This document shows positions 1 through 7,442 of a DNA stretch of 64,000 nt, one piece after another. The stretch's first letter is position 1, and every line of letters begins with the position of its first letter. The notes beneath the pieces are model-generated. The model worked only from the letters and a program-made list of their open reading frames with translations. It did not search any database and was not told the DNA's origin. The DNA comes from an alpha proteobacterium BAL199 (GTDB lineage Bacteria; Pseudomonadota; Alphaproteobacteria; Thalassobaculales; Thalassobaculaceae). The stretch lies in the NCBI GenBank assembly GCA_000171835.1, contig ABHC01000004.1, forward strand, positions 124,001 to 188,000, in the 5' to 3' direction. The translations under genes were made by a program, and so were the position numbers.

Positions 1-2
1 TG

Positions 3-251
3 CGCAATCAGGCGTGGGTCGACGGCCAGTTGTCGAAGATCGACGGCGCCCTCGACGCGTTCGAGGCGGCGGCCAGTGGCTTCGGTGATCGGGTCGACAT
101 CGGCACCATCTCGATCGGCTGCGCGCTCGGCTACATCGATTTCCGTCTCGGCCACCGGGACTGGCGAGCCAGCCGTCCCAAGCTGGCGACCTGGTACAAG
201 GCGTTCCTCGCCCGGCCTTCCATGGACGCGACCAAGCCGCCGGCGGCATGA
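3..251 (+). CDS. Glutathione S-transferase family protein, C-terminal part
   Basis: Only the last 82 codons are inside the window; the frame is open to the left edge. The fragment is the helical C-terminal domain of a glutathione S-transferase. It has a helix around QAWVDGQL, the segment DIGTISIGCALGYIDFRL that matches the conserved buried helix with its N-capping residues, and a final PKLATWYKAFLARPSM helix usual in bacterial GSTs. The glutathione-binding thioredoxin-like domain lies outside, so the class cannot be judged. The stop overlaps the next start by four bases (ATGA), which suggests coupled translation with the cupin gene. The substrate is unknown. Confidence 0.72.
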   Translation, partial: RNQAWVDGQLSKIDGALDAFEAAASGFGDRVDIGTISIGCALGYIDFRLGHRDWRASRPKLATWYKAFLARPSMDATKPPAA

Positions 252-682
252 CGGCACGAACCGCACAAGAACTGGTTGCGGCGCTCGGGCTGGCGCCGCA
301 CCCGGAGGGCGGATGGTACAAGGAGACGTTCCGCGACCGCCCGGCAGACGGCGGTCGCGGCGCGCTCACCCAGATCCTCTACCTGCTGCCGGCCGGCGAG
401 ATCTCGGCCTGGCACCGGGTGAACGACGCCACCGAGGTCTGGCATCACTACGCTGGCGCACCGCTGACCCTGTCGCTGTCGGCGGATGGCCGGACGGTGG
501 TCGATCACATCATGGGACCGGACGTGCTGGCCGGACAGGTGCCGCATGTGGTGATGGCGCCCGGCGTGTGGCAGAGCGCGCGATCGCTCGGCGACTGGAC
601 GCTGTGCGGCTGCACGGTGGCACCGGCGTTCGAGTTCGCCGGGTTCGAGATGGCGCCGCCCGGATGGGCGCCGGGCGATTAG
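248..682 (+). CDS. Cupin_5 (DUF985) family protein
   Basis: A 144-residue protein beginning at the ATG inside the ATGA overlap with the GST gene. The N-terminus LVAALGLAPHPEGGWYKETF and the later segments YLLPAGEISAWHRVNDATEVWHHYAG and PGVWQSARSLGDWTLCGCTVAPAFEFAGFEM (quoted here only as landmarks of the fold, not as catalytic proof) are the hallmark of the DUF985/cupin_5 family, a small single-domain cupin. His and Glu residues around 55-67 would form the cupin pocket. Family function is not firmly established; some members bind sugar-like ligands. The length is normal for the family. The gene is followed by a convergent gene 13 bases away. Confidence 0.82.
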   Translation: MTARTAQELVAALGLAPHPEGGWYKETFRDRPADGGRGALTQILYLLPAGEISAWHRVNDATEVWHHYAGAPLTLSLSADGRTVVDHIMGPDVLAGQVPHVVMAPGVWQSARSLGDWTLCGCTVAPAFEFAGFEMAPPGWAPGD

Positions 683-695
683 GGCGTGCGGGCGT

Positions 696-2207
696 CTAAC
701 GGCGGGTCACCGCAAGTCCGTAGCGATTGGCGAGGTCGGTCAGGGTAGTGGCCTTGATCGACGGTCCCTGAAGCGCGGATATGGGGATCGGCCGGGTGCC
801 GCCGATCGCCAGGGTGCCGCCGAGCCGCACGAAGTCCTGGACGACCCTCAACCAATCCAGCAGGCGCGGATCTCTCTTGGGATTCAGGGACTGCACGAAG
901 GCGCCCAATTGTTCGGCAAGGGCACCGCGCAGTTGCGATGGCCGAGCCTTCTTGTCTTCGGCCAGCACCAGCACAGTGCGGTCGATGCCGCCGGTATCTG
1001 TAAGTGACATAGAGAATCCATTGATGACGAGGGCGTCGAGCCGGGGGTCGCTCTTGGTTACCGTCTTCCATTCTGCGATCGTCAGATCAGGAAATCCGAA
1101 CAGATCCATTTGCAGCCCGAACGATCCGAAACCGTCGACCGCCATGCTCTGCCGATAACCCACGAAACCCTCGTGGGTGTCATAGGACAGTTCGCCTTCC
1201 AGCCGCGTATTGACCTGTCCATCAGGTGGAAAAAGCGTCACGAAAAGAGGCGTCAAATCATGCGCTGACTTCGCCGATTTGCTGCGCATGCCTTCGCTGC
1301 CGAATGTGATCGCACCGGATCGACCAGGGGCATAGGTGCGGGTCTTGGCCCAATGGCGATCGATCTCCGTCGTTCCCGCCAATGTCGAAGTCGTACGAAC
1401 CCCCGACATCTCCATCATGCCGATCTGCAGATCGGCAAGAGCGGACAGCAGCCGGACTTTAGTCGGCTCCCTGGTGATCTGGCTGGACAGCGAGCCCGTG
1501 CCGACGTCCGTGGCGCGTATCTTGTCGATGGACATCGTTACCTGGTCGCCGTCACGGGCGGTTGAGGCCATGATCAGGTTATCGACGCTCAGATGCTGAA
1601 CCCTGTTTTGTTCAACGTCCGAGGTGACGAATCGCTCAAAGCGGACCTCCATCGGAAGGTCCTCGAGCTCGGTTCTGGCCCGGAAATCGCTTATCTCCAC
1701 TCCGCCGGACACTAGGCGAGACCACAGCTCCTGGTCCTCGAGGTCGTGTCTCGCCGCGGACATCGACGCCGTCAGCAGCCGCAGCATGACGGGGAGGTCA
1801 GGACGATCCACCTCGATCCGCCGCGCGGCCAGGCTCGACCAATCGCCATCGGTCAATTGAACGGCCTCAAGAACCAGCGCATCCGCCACCAGACCGTTGG
1901 GGGCGCCCAGTCTGGGGCGTCGCAGGGTCATGGTTCCGACAGACAGGCGCTCCACGCCACCGTCCCGCGCGCCCTGCAGCCCGTTGACCGAAACGTGGGC
2001 GCCGGAAGGTCCGGTTGTCACGCGGTCCCACGGCAGTCGATAACCCGAGGCGGCCAGCGGCTGGGCGATCGCCTGCAACCAGCCTTCGACCAGCATGGTT
2101 CGTGCGTCGGCCGCGGCCGGCCCCGGCACGCCGACGGCCATGGCGGCGATCAGAATCAACACCGGAGTCAGGAGAGGAAGGGTGAAGCGGTGTCGACGGT
2201 CGGTCAT
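696..2207 (-). CDS. Exported protein of unknown function
   Basis: A 503-residue protein with an obvious signal peptide: basic MTDRRHR, a hydrophobic stretch over residues 9-27, then AAADA as probable cleavage site. The mature part is rich in beta-prone segments, has no cysteine pairs or enzyme motif that I recognise, and contains no further membrane segment. An AGGT sequence six bases before the ATG serves as a weak ribosome site. It lies downstream of the glycosyltransferase gene on the same strand with a 78-base gap, so the two could share a transcript. I infer an envelope or periplasmic role only from the signal peptide. Confidence 0.6.
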   Translation of the reverse strand: MTDRRHRFTLPLLTPVLILIAAMAVGVPGPAAADARTMLVEGWLQAIAQPLAASGYRLPWDRVTTGPSGAHVSVNGLQGARDGGVERLSVGTMTLRRPRLGAPNGLVADALVLEAVQLTDGDWSSLAARRIEVDRPDLPVMLRLLTASMSAARHDLEDQELWSRLVSGGVEISDFRARTELEDLPMEVRFERFVTSDVEQNRVQHLSVDNLIMASTARDGDQVTMSIDKIRATDVGTGSLSSQITREPTKVRLLSALADLQIGMMEMSGVRTTSTLAGTTEIDRHWAKTRTYAPGRSGAITFGSEGMRSKSAKSAHDLTPLFVTLFPPDGQVNTRLEGELSYDTHEGFVGYRQSMAVDGFGSFGLQMDLFGFPDLTIAEWKTVTKSDPRLDALVINGFSMSLTDTGGIDRTVLVLAEDKKARPSQLRGALAEQLGAFVQSLNPKRDPRLLDWLRVVQDFVRLGGTLAIGGTRPIPISALQGPSIKATTLTDLANRYGLAVTRR

Positions 2208-2285
2208 GCGGATACCTGATTCGGCAGCTACTGGTTGATGTCGCCTAGTACGGGATCGTGCCGCCAGCGTCGAGCCGATTGCTCG

Positions 2286-3914
2286 TCAATAGGACCTGAT
2301 CTGTACAATTCCGGCATGGGCTAGCCAGAACGCCGCCCGCAGCAGGGCGCGATACGTGCCTGGCTGGGCGGAGATCTGGTCGCCCGACAGGGTCAGGCTT
2401 CCTTGCAGTGCCAATCGTTCCAGCAGTGCTGCGGCGTCGGTCGGTAGCCTGGGATCGATGACTGCCTTCGGCAGTGCGGCGACCCGGGCCAGTTCGACCA
2501 TCGCGTCCAGGCCGCCGGTTGTTTGTATGCGCAATCCTCGGCCGCTGACGGGGGTCGCGAAACCAGCGAACGTCGCGAACGGATCAGGCGCCCTCGACGG
2601 CTCAGCCGCGATCGAACGACCGGCGGCGGCGCGCCGTTCCGCCAGCTCAATCCACAGCGTCTCATAGGCGGCGATGACTCCTGGCCAGGCGTAGGTCGCC
2701 CGCGCCCGCGCCTGGCCTGCCGCGCCCATGCGACGGCGTAGCGCCGGATCGTCGGCCAGGCGGGCCAACGCCTCGGCGGCGGCTTCGGTGTCGACCGCGA
2801 CCGCCTCGCTGGTCAGGGCGTGGAACACCGACTCGTCGTCGACACCGAGCAGCCGGCGCCAGGCGAGGTCGGCGCCGATGCCCGCCGGTGGCAGGGCGGT
2901 CGACACCCGGAAGCCGGTCTCGCCGTCGAGCACGGTGTCGCGATAGCCGTCCCAGTCGGTGACCACGCAGGGCAGGCCGGCGGCCATCGCCTCGACCGGG
3001 GTCAACCCGAAGCTTTCCTGCAGGTTGTCGGACAGCGACAGGAACACATCGGCGCCGGCCAGCGCGCCACGCTTGACCGCCGGCGGGCGGGCGTCGACGG
3101 CGATGACCCGGACAGTGGGTGCCAACGCGACCGCCGTCGCCTCGAAGGCAATCCGGGTTTCATCATCGTGGTACCAGCCGGCCAGCACCGCGACGATCGA
3201 CTTTTGAGTACGGGACGCGGCGCGACCGAGAGCCCGGAACATCGGCAGTGGATGAGCCTTGGCGTGCGCCGACAGTCGGCCGAGATACAGCACCGCCACC
3301 GTATCGTCGGACAGGCCGTGCTCGGCCCGGAACCGAGCGCGATCCTCGGCTTGGATCTCCGGCAAATCGATGCCGAGCGGGATGACCGGCAGCTGCAGCG
3401 GAATGCCCATCGGGGCGCTGCTTGTGCGCTCGGCCAAATGCTCGGCATGGCGGTCGAGCACGCCTTCCACCAGATCACGGATCGCGCGGGAGGCGCAGAT
3501 CAGCGCGTCCCACGGCCGGGTCGGGGCCACCAGCAGATCGCGCACCGCGTCGAGGGCGCGCGCGCTCGACATGGTGTGGGTCACGCCGGTCAACGAGTAC
3601 GCCGCGTCGCCGATCGCCCGCCGCCGCCACGCGAACGGCGCCAGCACCGGCCCCGGCACGAACAGCGTACCGGGTTCAGCGAGCCGCCGGGTTTCCAGGC
3701 GGTGCACCACCTCGATCGTTCGCTCGGTCGGGAACCGGCTGCGGAAGGCGTCGGTGTCGGTACTCTCGTCGGTGGGATGAAGCCACAGCGGCCCTGGCTG
3801 CGCGTGGTCCAGATAGGCGCGCAGGAATCCTGCGCTGGCCATGGCCAAGCCGGTCAGGCGTTCACGACCGGCGTCGAAGCCTCGGGAATCGTACAGGATG
3901 GCGGCCCGACTCAT
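2286..3914 (-). CDS. GT4-type glycosyltransferase
   Basis: A protein of 542 residues from the ATG that overlaps the upstream transporter stop (ATGA). The open frame extends further upstream, but that part is antisense to the EamA gene. The C-terminal Rossmann half has the family 4 pattern: AVLYLGRLSAHAK starting the donor domain, then GADVFLSLSDNLQESFGLTP with the E-x7-E-type nucleotide-sugar site continuing into EAMAAGLPCVVTDWDGYRD, and GETGFRV. An unusual C-terminal tail after about residue 430 is not recognised. The product likely transfers a sugar from a nucleotide sugar onto a small acceptor or envelope glycan. Donor and acceptor cannot be read from the sequence. Confidence 0.75.
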   Translation of the reverse strand: MSRAAILYDSRGFDAGRERLTGLAMASAGFLRAYLDHAQPGPLWLHPTDESTDTDAFRSRFPTERTIEVVHRLETRRLAEPGTLFVPGPVLAPFAWRRRAIGDAAYSLTGVTHTMSSARALDAVRDLLVAPTRPWDALICASRAIRDLVEGVLDRHAEHLAERTSSAPMGIPLQLPVIPLGIDLPEIQAEDRARFRAEHGLSDDTVAVLYLGRLSAHAKAHPLPMFRALGRAASRTQKSIVAVLAGWYHDDETRIAFEATAVALAPTVRVIAVDARPPAVKRGALAGADVFLSLSDNLQESFGLTPVEAMAAGLPCVVTDWDGYRDTVLDGETGFRVSTALPPAGIGADLAWRRLLGVDDESVFHALTSEAVAVDTEAAAEALARLADDPALRRRMGAAGQARARATYAWPGVIAAYETLWIELAERRAAAGRSIAAEPSRAPDPFATFAGFATPVSGRGLRIQTTGGLDAMVELARVAALPKAVIDPRLPTDAAALLERLALQGSLTLSGDQISAQPGTYRALLRAAFWLAHAGIVQIRSY

Positions 3915-4846
3915 GGGGTCGATGCCCTTGGCCGCCACAACAGTTCGTTCGCGGCCAGGACGGCGCCGGTCACGATCAGCAGGCACGACGCCGCGACGAT
4001 GCCGTTTAGCGGGGCAAGCCCGGCGGCGATCAGGATCAGCGTCGACAACAGCGGGGCGGCGTAGGCGGCAGCGCCAAGCGCCTGGATGTCGCCGTGTTTC
4101 ATGCCGATGTCCCAGGTGAAGAAGGCGCCGCCGACCGGGCCGAGGCCGAGTGCCAGCACCGCCAGCCACTCGACCCAATTGGCCGGCCATACCGTGGTTT
4201 CGAACAGCAGGTGGCACGGTACCGCCAGGATTGCCGCGGCTGCACAGAAGCCACCGACCGCGTCGGTCGGGACCGTGCCGAACCGGCGCGATCCGATTGA
4301 GTAGCTTGACCAGATCAGCGCGCAGGCGAGGGCGGCGAGATATCCCAGGGTATAGCGGTCGTCGAAGTCGAGGTTCGCGCCCTTGGTGACCAGCAGTCCG
4401 GCCCCGGCGAGGCCGAGCAAGGCGCCCGCAACATGGAACCAGCGTAGGCGCTCGCCCGGCAGCAGTGCCGAGAACACTACGATCAGCAGCGGCCAGAGGT
4501 AGGCGATCAGGCTGGCCTCGACGGCCGGCGCGTTGCGCAGCGCCAGGAAGTAGAAGAAGTGATACCCGAACAGCCCACCGACCCCAGTGGCCCACACCGG
4601 CCAAGGCTGTCGCAGATGGGTCAGCGGCGAGCTGCCGCGCGCGATTGATGCGACGACGCCAATTGCCGTGGCGATGGCGAAGGTCATGGCCAGCAGTTGG
4701 AACGGCGGTACCGAACCCGACAAGGCGGTCAACAGGGCCAGAACGGCCCACATCAGCACGGCGGTGAAGCCGATCAGGGTGGACCGCCGACGGCGCGCCT
4801 GGTCGGAGGGGATCGGGTTGGCGGCGGCATGGGTGACGGTGGTCAT
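3911..4846 (-). CDS. EamA-family (DMT superfamily) transporter
   Basis: A 311-residue membrane protein with about ten hydrophobic segments in two EamA repeats. The start at 4846 (MTTVTHAAANP) is preferred over an ATG eleven codons upstream because GGGAG lies six bases before it. Landmarks are the first helix LIGFTAVLMWAVLALLTA, the PVEASLIAYLWPLLIVVFSALL region ending the first repeat (APAVEASL), and GTVPTDAVGGFC plus LAPLNGIVAASCLLIVTGAV in the second. Members export amino acids, metabolites or drugs across the inner membrane. The four-base overlap with the glycosyltransferase suggests joint expression. The substrate is unknown. Confidence 0.85.
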   Translation of the reverse strand: MTTVTHAAANPIPSDQARRRRSTLIGFTAVLMWAVLALLTALSGSVPPFQLLAMTFAIATAIGVVASIARGSSPLTHLRQPWPVWATGVGGLFGYHFFYFLALRNAPAVEASLIAYLWPLLIVVFSALLPGERLRWFHVAGALLGLAGAGLLVTKGANLDFDDRYTLGYLAALACALIWSSYSIGSRRFGTVPTDAVGGFCAAAAILAVPCHLLFETTVWPANWVEWLAVLALGLGPVGGAFFTWDIGMKHGDIQALGAAAYAAPLLSTLILIAAGLAPLNGIVAASCLLIVTGAVLAANELLWRPRASTP

Positions 4847-5043
4847 CGAAGGCTCCCGAGGCGGCTGCCGATGGCCCATGACCTATCGGTCCGACGGGCC
4901 GTCGGCGAACGAGACTGAGGGGAGCCTCCGGACCCGCGCGGTTGCCCGCGCACCGACTGACGGCCTGCGGCGGCGCGGAGGACTCAAGGCGCGGCGCGGA
5001 TTGCGTGTAGCGCGACGCGACGTGGTCGGCAAGGGGCGGCAGT

Positions 5044-5067
5044 CTGCTGACAACAGGTTGTCAGCAG
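5044..5067. promoter_or_regulatory. Perfect 11-bp inverted repeat, probable operator
   Basis: CTGCTGACAAC at 5044-5054 and its exact reverse complement GTTGTCAGCAG at 5057-5067 are separated by two bases. The site lies 47 bases before the start of the EamA gene at 5115, in the divergent region between two DMT transporters. Size and symmetry fit the site of a dimeric repressor of TetR or GntR type (inference). A hairpin with a two-base loop cannot form without opening inner pairs, so a DNA operator is the better reading than an RNA terminator. No regulator gene is adjacent. Confidence 0.5.
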
Positions 5068-5114
5068 CGAGATGCTAGAAGACGCCCGGTACCCGCAAAA
5101 ACCCGGAGCGCACG

Positions 5115-6002
5115 ATGTCGACTGAAGCGAGTGCTATCCCGCCTGCGGCTCGGATCGGCGCCATCATGGTGCTGCTGTCGGCGGTGGCCTGGAGCCTGGC
5201 CGGGCCGTTGACCAAGGGTGTGACGGCGGATGCCTGGGCGGTGCTTGCCTGGCGTGGCCTGATCAGCGGCGCGGTGATCCTTGCCTATGTGGCGTGGCGT
5301 TCCGGTGGCATCATGGCGGATCTGCGCCGGATGGGGTGGGCGGCATGGGCGGCGACTGCGATCGGCAGCGTCGCCACGGTGGCGTTCATCGCCTCGTTCA
5401 AGCTGACGGCGGTAGCGCATGTTGCGGTGATCTACGGCACCGCCCCGTTCTGGGCCGCGGGTGTCGCGTGGCTGTGGTTGCGCGAGCGGACCAGCAGGAC
5501 CGTGGTGATCGCCAGCACCGCCGCCTTGATCGGCGTTGCGGTGATGGTTGGTGGTTCGAGCGGGGGCGGGCCTGCCAGTTTGACTGGCGACGCACTCGCG
5601 ATCCTGATGACCTTGGGAATGGCGGTCATGATGGTGATGATCCGCCGCTATCCTGGGGCGCCGATGGTATTGGCGGCGGCGGTTTCATCGGCGCTTCTGC
5701 TGATTGTCGGGCTGGTCGTCGGGGCGATGTTCGGTGGCACCGACCCGCTGGCGATTCCGTCGTCTGAAATTGCAGTCCTGGTGGCCTTCGGTTTGCTGCA
5801 CGCTGCGGCCGTTGTGCTGCTGACGGAAGGTGCCCGGCTTATCCCGGCGCCGGAAGCGGCGTTGCTCGGTGCGATGGAGGTACCGATTGCTCCGGTCTGG
5901 GCCTTGCTGCTGCTGGGCGAAGGGCTGTCAGGGTCGACCCTGGTCGGTGGCGGCACTGTGGTGATCGCCTTGTTCTGGTACCTGCGCCGCAGCGGTGATT
6001 GA
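5115..6002 (+). CDS. EamA-family (DMT superfamily) transporter
   Basis: A 295-residue membrane protein, second DMT exporter of the region and divergent from the one at 3911-4846. It shows ten hydrophobic segments in two repeats: IGAIMVLLSAVAWSLAG at the start, the AHVAVIYGTAPFWAAGVAWL pore segment closing the first EamA repeat, and IPAPEAALLGAMEVPIAPVWA in the matching place of the second. GGAG lies about seven bases upstream of the ATG. The perfect inverted repeat at 5044-5067 may control it. The last 75 bases overlap the convergent methyltransferase gene. The transported compound is unknown. Confidence 0.85.
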   Translation: MSTEASAIPPAARIGAIMVLLSAVAWSLAGPLTKGVTADAWAVLAWRGLISGAVILAYVAWRSGGIMADLRRMGWAAWAATAIGSVATVAFIASFKLTAVAHVAVIYGTAPFWAAGVAWLWLRERTSRTVVIASTAALIGVAVMVGGSSGGGPASLTGDALAILMTLGMAVMMVMIRRYPGAPMVLAAAVSSALLLIVGLVVGAMFGGTDPLAIPSSEIAVLVAFGLLHAAAVVLLTEGARLIPAPEAALLGAMEVPIAPVWALLLLGEGLSGSTLVGGGTVVIALFWYLRRSGD

Positions 6003-6704
6003 GGTCAGCCTGGGCCGTGCCACATAGGTGCGCCGCCGAGGATTGAATCCGAAGTTCCGGTCAAGCCGGTCGACGGCAAATCCAGCGGTCGAAAGCAATT
6101 CACCGAACTCGTGATCACCGTACGTCGACAGCCCGATCTGCCGTCGGATCCGTCGGTAGTCGGAGAACAACATCGCACCGAGGCTGCCGATGGCTGCCAG
6201 CAGGAAACCGTGCCGAGCGCCAGTGCTTAGGAGCGCTCGGACATCCGCGATCAACCCGGCCTCCGGCGGGATCACATCGGCGATCACCAGCATGCCGTCG
6301 TCGGCCAGCAAGCGTCGGAACACGAGCAGGATAGCTGGAAGATCGACGCGATCGATGTACTGGATGACCGACGACACCGTTATGACGTCGACCGAGCCGT
6401 CCGGCATGCCGGACAGTCCCTCGTCATCCAGGACCGTAAGCTTCGGTGTGTCGCGGAATGTCTCGATCAGCCGGGTTCGGACGGACGGTGCCGCATCGTA
6501 CAGGAATAACCGCTCGGTCCAGGCGGCGACGCGGGCGGCCTCACGCGCGTCGCCGCAACCGAAGTCGAGAACGCGGAGTCCAGCGTGCGCCGGCAGGACG
6601 GACAGGATGTCGTCGGCGATGCGGACGTAGTGCACCTGCCGATGGCGGTCGTTCGCGTAGATCGCGTGAGGACGGTCCCAAAAGCGGAGCCAGGAGTCGC
6701 GCAT
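5928..6704 (-). CDS. Class I SAM-dependent methyltransferase
   Basis: A 258-residue protein with the Rossmann methyltransferase core. Motif I is VLDFGCGDAREAARVA (about residues 45-60), followed by the acidic loop LYDAAPSV, motif II/IV DVITVSSVIQYID, and LADDGMLVIADVIPPEAG as the post-II strand. It resembles small-molecule or lipid methyltransferases rather than RNA or protein types, but the substrate is not identifiable. The C-terminal 25 residues run into the convergent EamA gene, an overlap of 75 bases, so the true functional tail may be short. Nothing nearby on the same strand suggests an operon. Confidence 0.75.
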   Translation of the reverse strand: MRDSWLRFWDRPHAIYANDRHRQVHYVRIADDILSVLPAHAGLRVLDFGCGDAREAARVAAWTERLFLYDAAPSVRTRLIETFRDTPKLTVLDDEGLSGMPDGSVDVITVSSVIQYIDRVDLPAILLVFRRLLADDGMLVIADVIPPEAGLIADVRALLSTGARHGFLLAAIGSLGAMLFSDYRRIRRQIGLSTYGDHEFGELLSTAGFAVDRLDRNFGFNPRRRTYVARPRLTSITAAAQVPEQGDHHSAATDQGRP

Positions 6705-6829
6705 TCAGCACGCAAGCAGTGGTACCGAATATTTAGCATGCCGGGGAGTCGGATCGTGAGCAAGCGGTTGGTACGAGTGCCGGCATTCTGTGTCTAACGG
6801 AGTCGGCCACCGGATGTGGGGTATGCATT

Positions 6830-6842
6830 TCCTATGATAGGA
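6830..6842 (+). promoter_or_regulatory. Palindrome containing a -10-like TATGAT, upstream of PAS gene
   Basis: TCCTAT at 6830-6835 and ATAGGA at 6837-6842 form a perfect inverted repeat around one G. The TATGAT inside it (6833-6838) is a close match to a sigma-70 -10 box, but no good -35 is visible 16-18 bases upstream. If it is the -10 box, transcription would start near 6845, which favours the GTG at 6920 over the ATG at 6848 as start of the PAS protein. A repressor site overlapping the promoter is an alternative or additional reading. Confidence 0.35.
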
Positions 6843-6919
6843 TACGAATGAGGCGTTCTCGACGGTGTTCGACTCGTCGTGACGTCCTTCGCCCCGATCC
6901 TTGCGGGAGATATCCGCGC

Positions 6920-7429
6920 GTGTGCCAGGATTCGACCGGCCTCGACATCGTTCAGCACTCCAGCCATCCGCTGGTCCGCCAGTTTGGCGACCTGTGGCGG
7001 GCAAAATGCCGAGGGTCGCGTCCACCCGGCCGGTCGGACTTCGAAATCGAGGAACTGGTTCCCTGGTTCGGGCATGTGATCATCATGGACGTGATCGACG
7101 GGGGGCAGGACTTCCGGTATCGGATGATCGGCACCCGGATCACCGAATTCCTGGACCGGGACTACACCGGCAAGCGGGTGTCGGAATGCGAGTACGGCGA
7201 AGGCCGGGCGAAGGTGGTCGACACCTTCAGGCGGCCGATCATCGCGCAAGCCCCGGTGCACCGGTCCGGCCACGTGATCTGGGCAGCGGACAAGACCTGG
7301 CGCCGGTACGACAGCGTGCATTGCCCGCTGGTGCGTGACGCCGACACGCCGGAGTTCACGATCGGTGTGCTCTACTTCGGGGCTGCTGCCGTCTCACGTC
7401 CTGGCAGCACCCCTGACCAGTCCGGTTAG
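6920..7429 (+). CDS. PAS domain protein (PAS_5-like)
   Basis: About 169 residues from GTG 6920, which has GGGAG about eleven bases upstream. The frame stays open to ATG 6848, but the extra residues are Arg/Cys-rich and unlike the rest. The core follows the alphaproteobacterial PAS_5 pattern: HPLVRQFGDLWRAKC, then DFEIEELVPWFGHVIIMDVI, DFRYRMIGTRITEFLDRDYTGKRVSE and a final YDSVHCPL...GVLYFG strand. Such proteins are single PAS modules without output domain, so it probably acts as a sensor or partner for another protein. No ligand or partner is evident. It is followed by nrdJ on the opposite strand. Confidence 0.68.
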   Translation: MCQDSTGLDIVQHSSHPLVRQFGDLWRAKCRGSRPPGRSDFEIEELVPWFGHVIIMDVIDGGQDFRYRMIGTRITEFLDRDYTGKRVSECEYGEGRAKVVDTFRRPIIAQAPVHRSGHVIWAADKTWRRYDSVHCPLVRDADTPEFTIGVLYFGAAAVSRPGSTPDQSG

Positions 7430-7442
7430 GGTGCCGCGCCGG

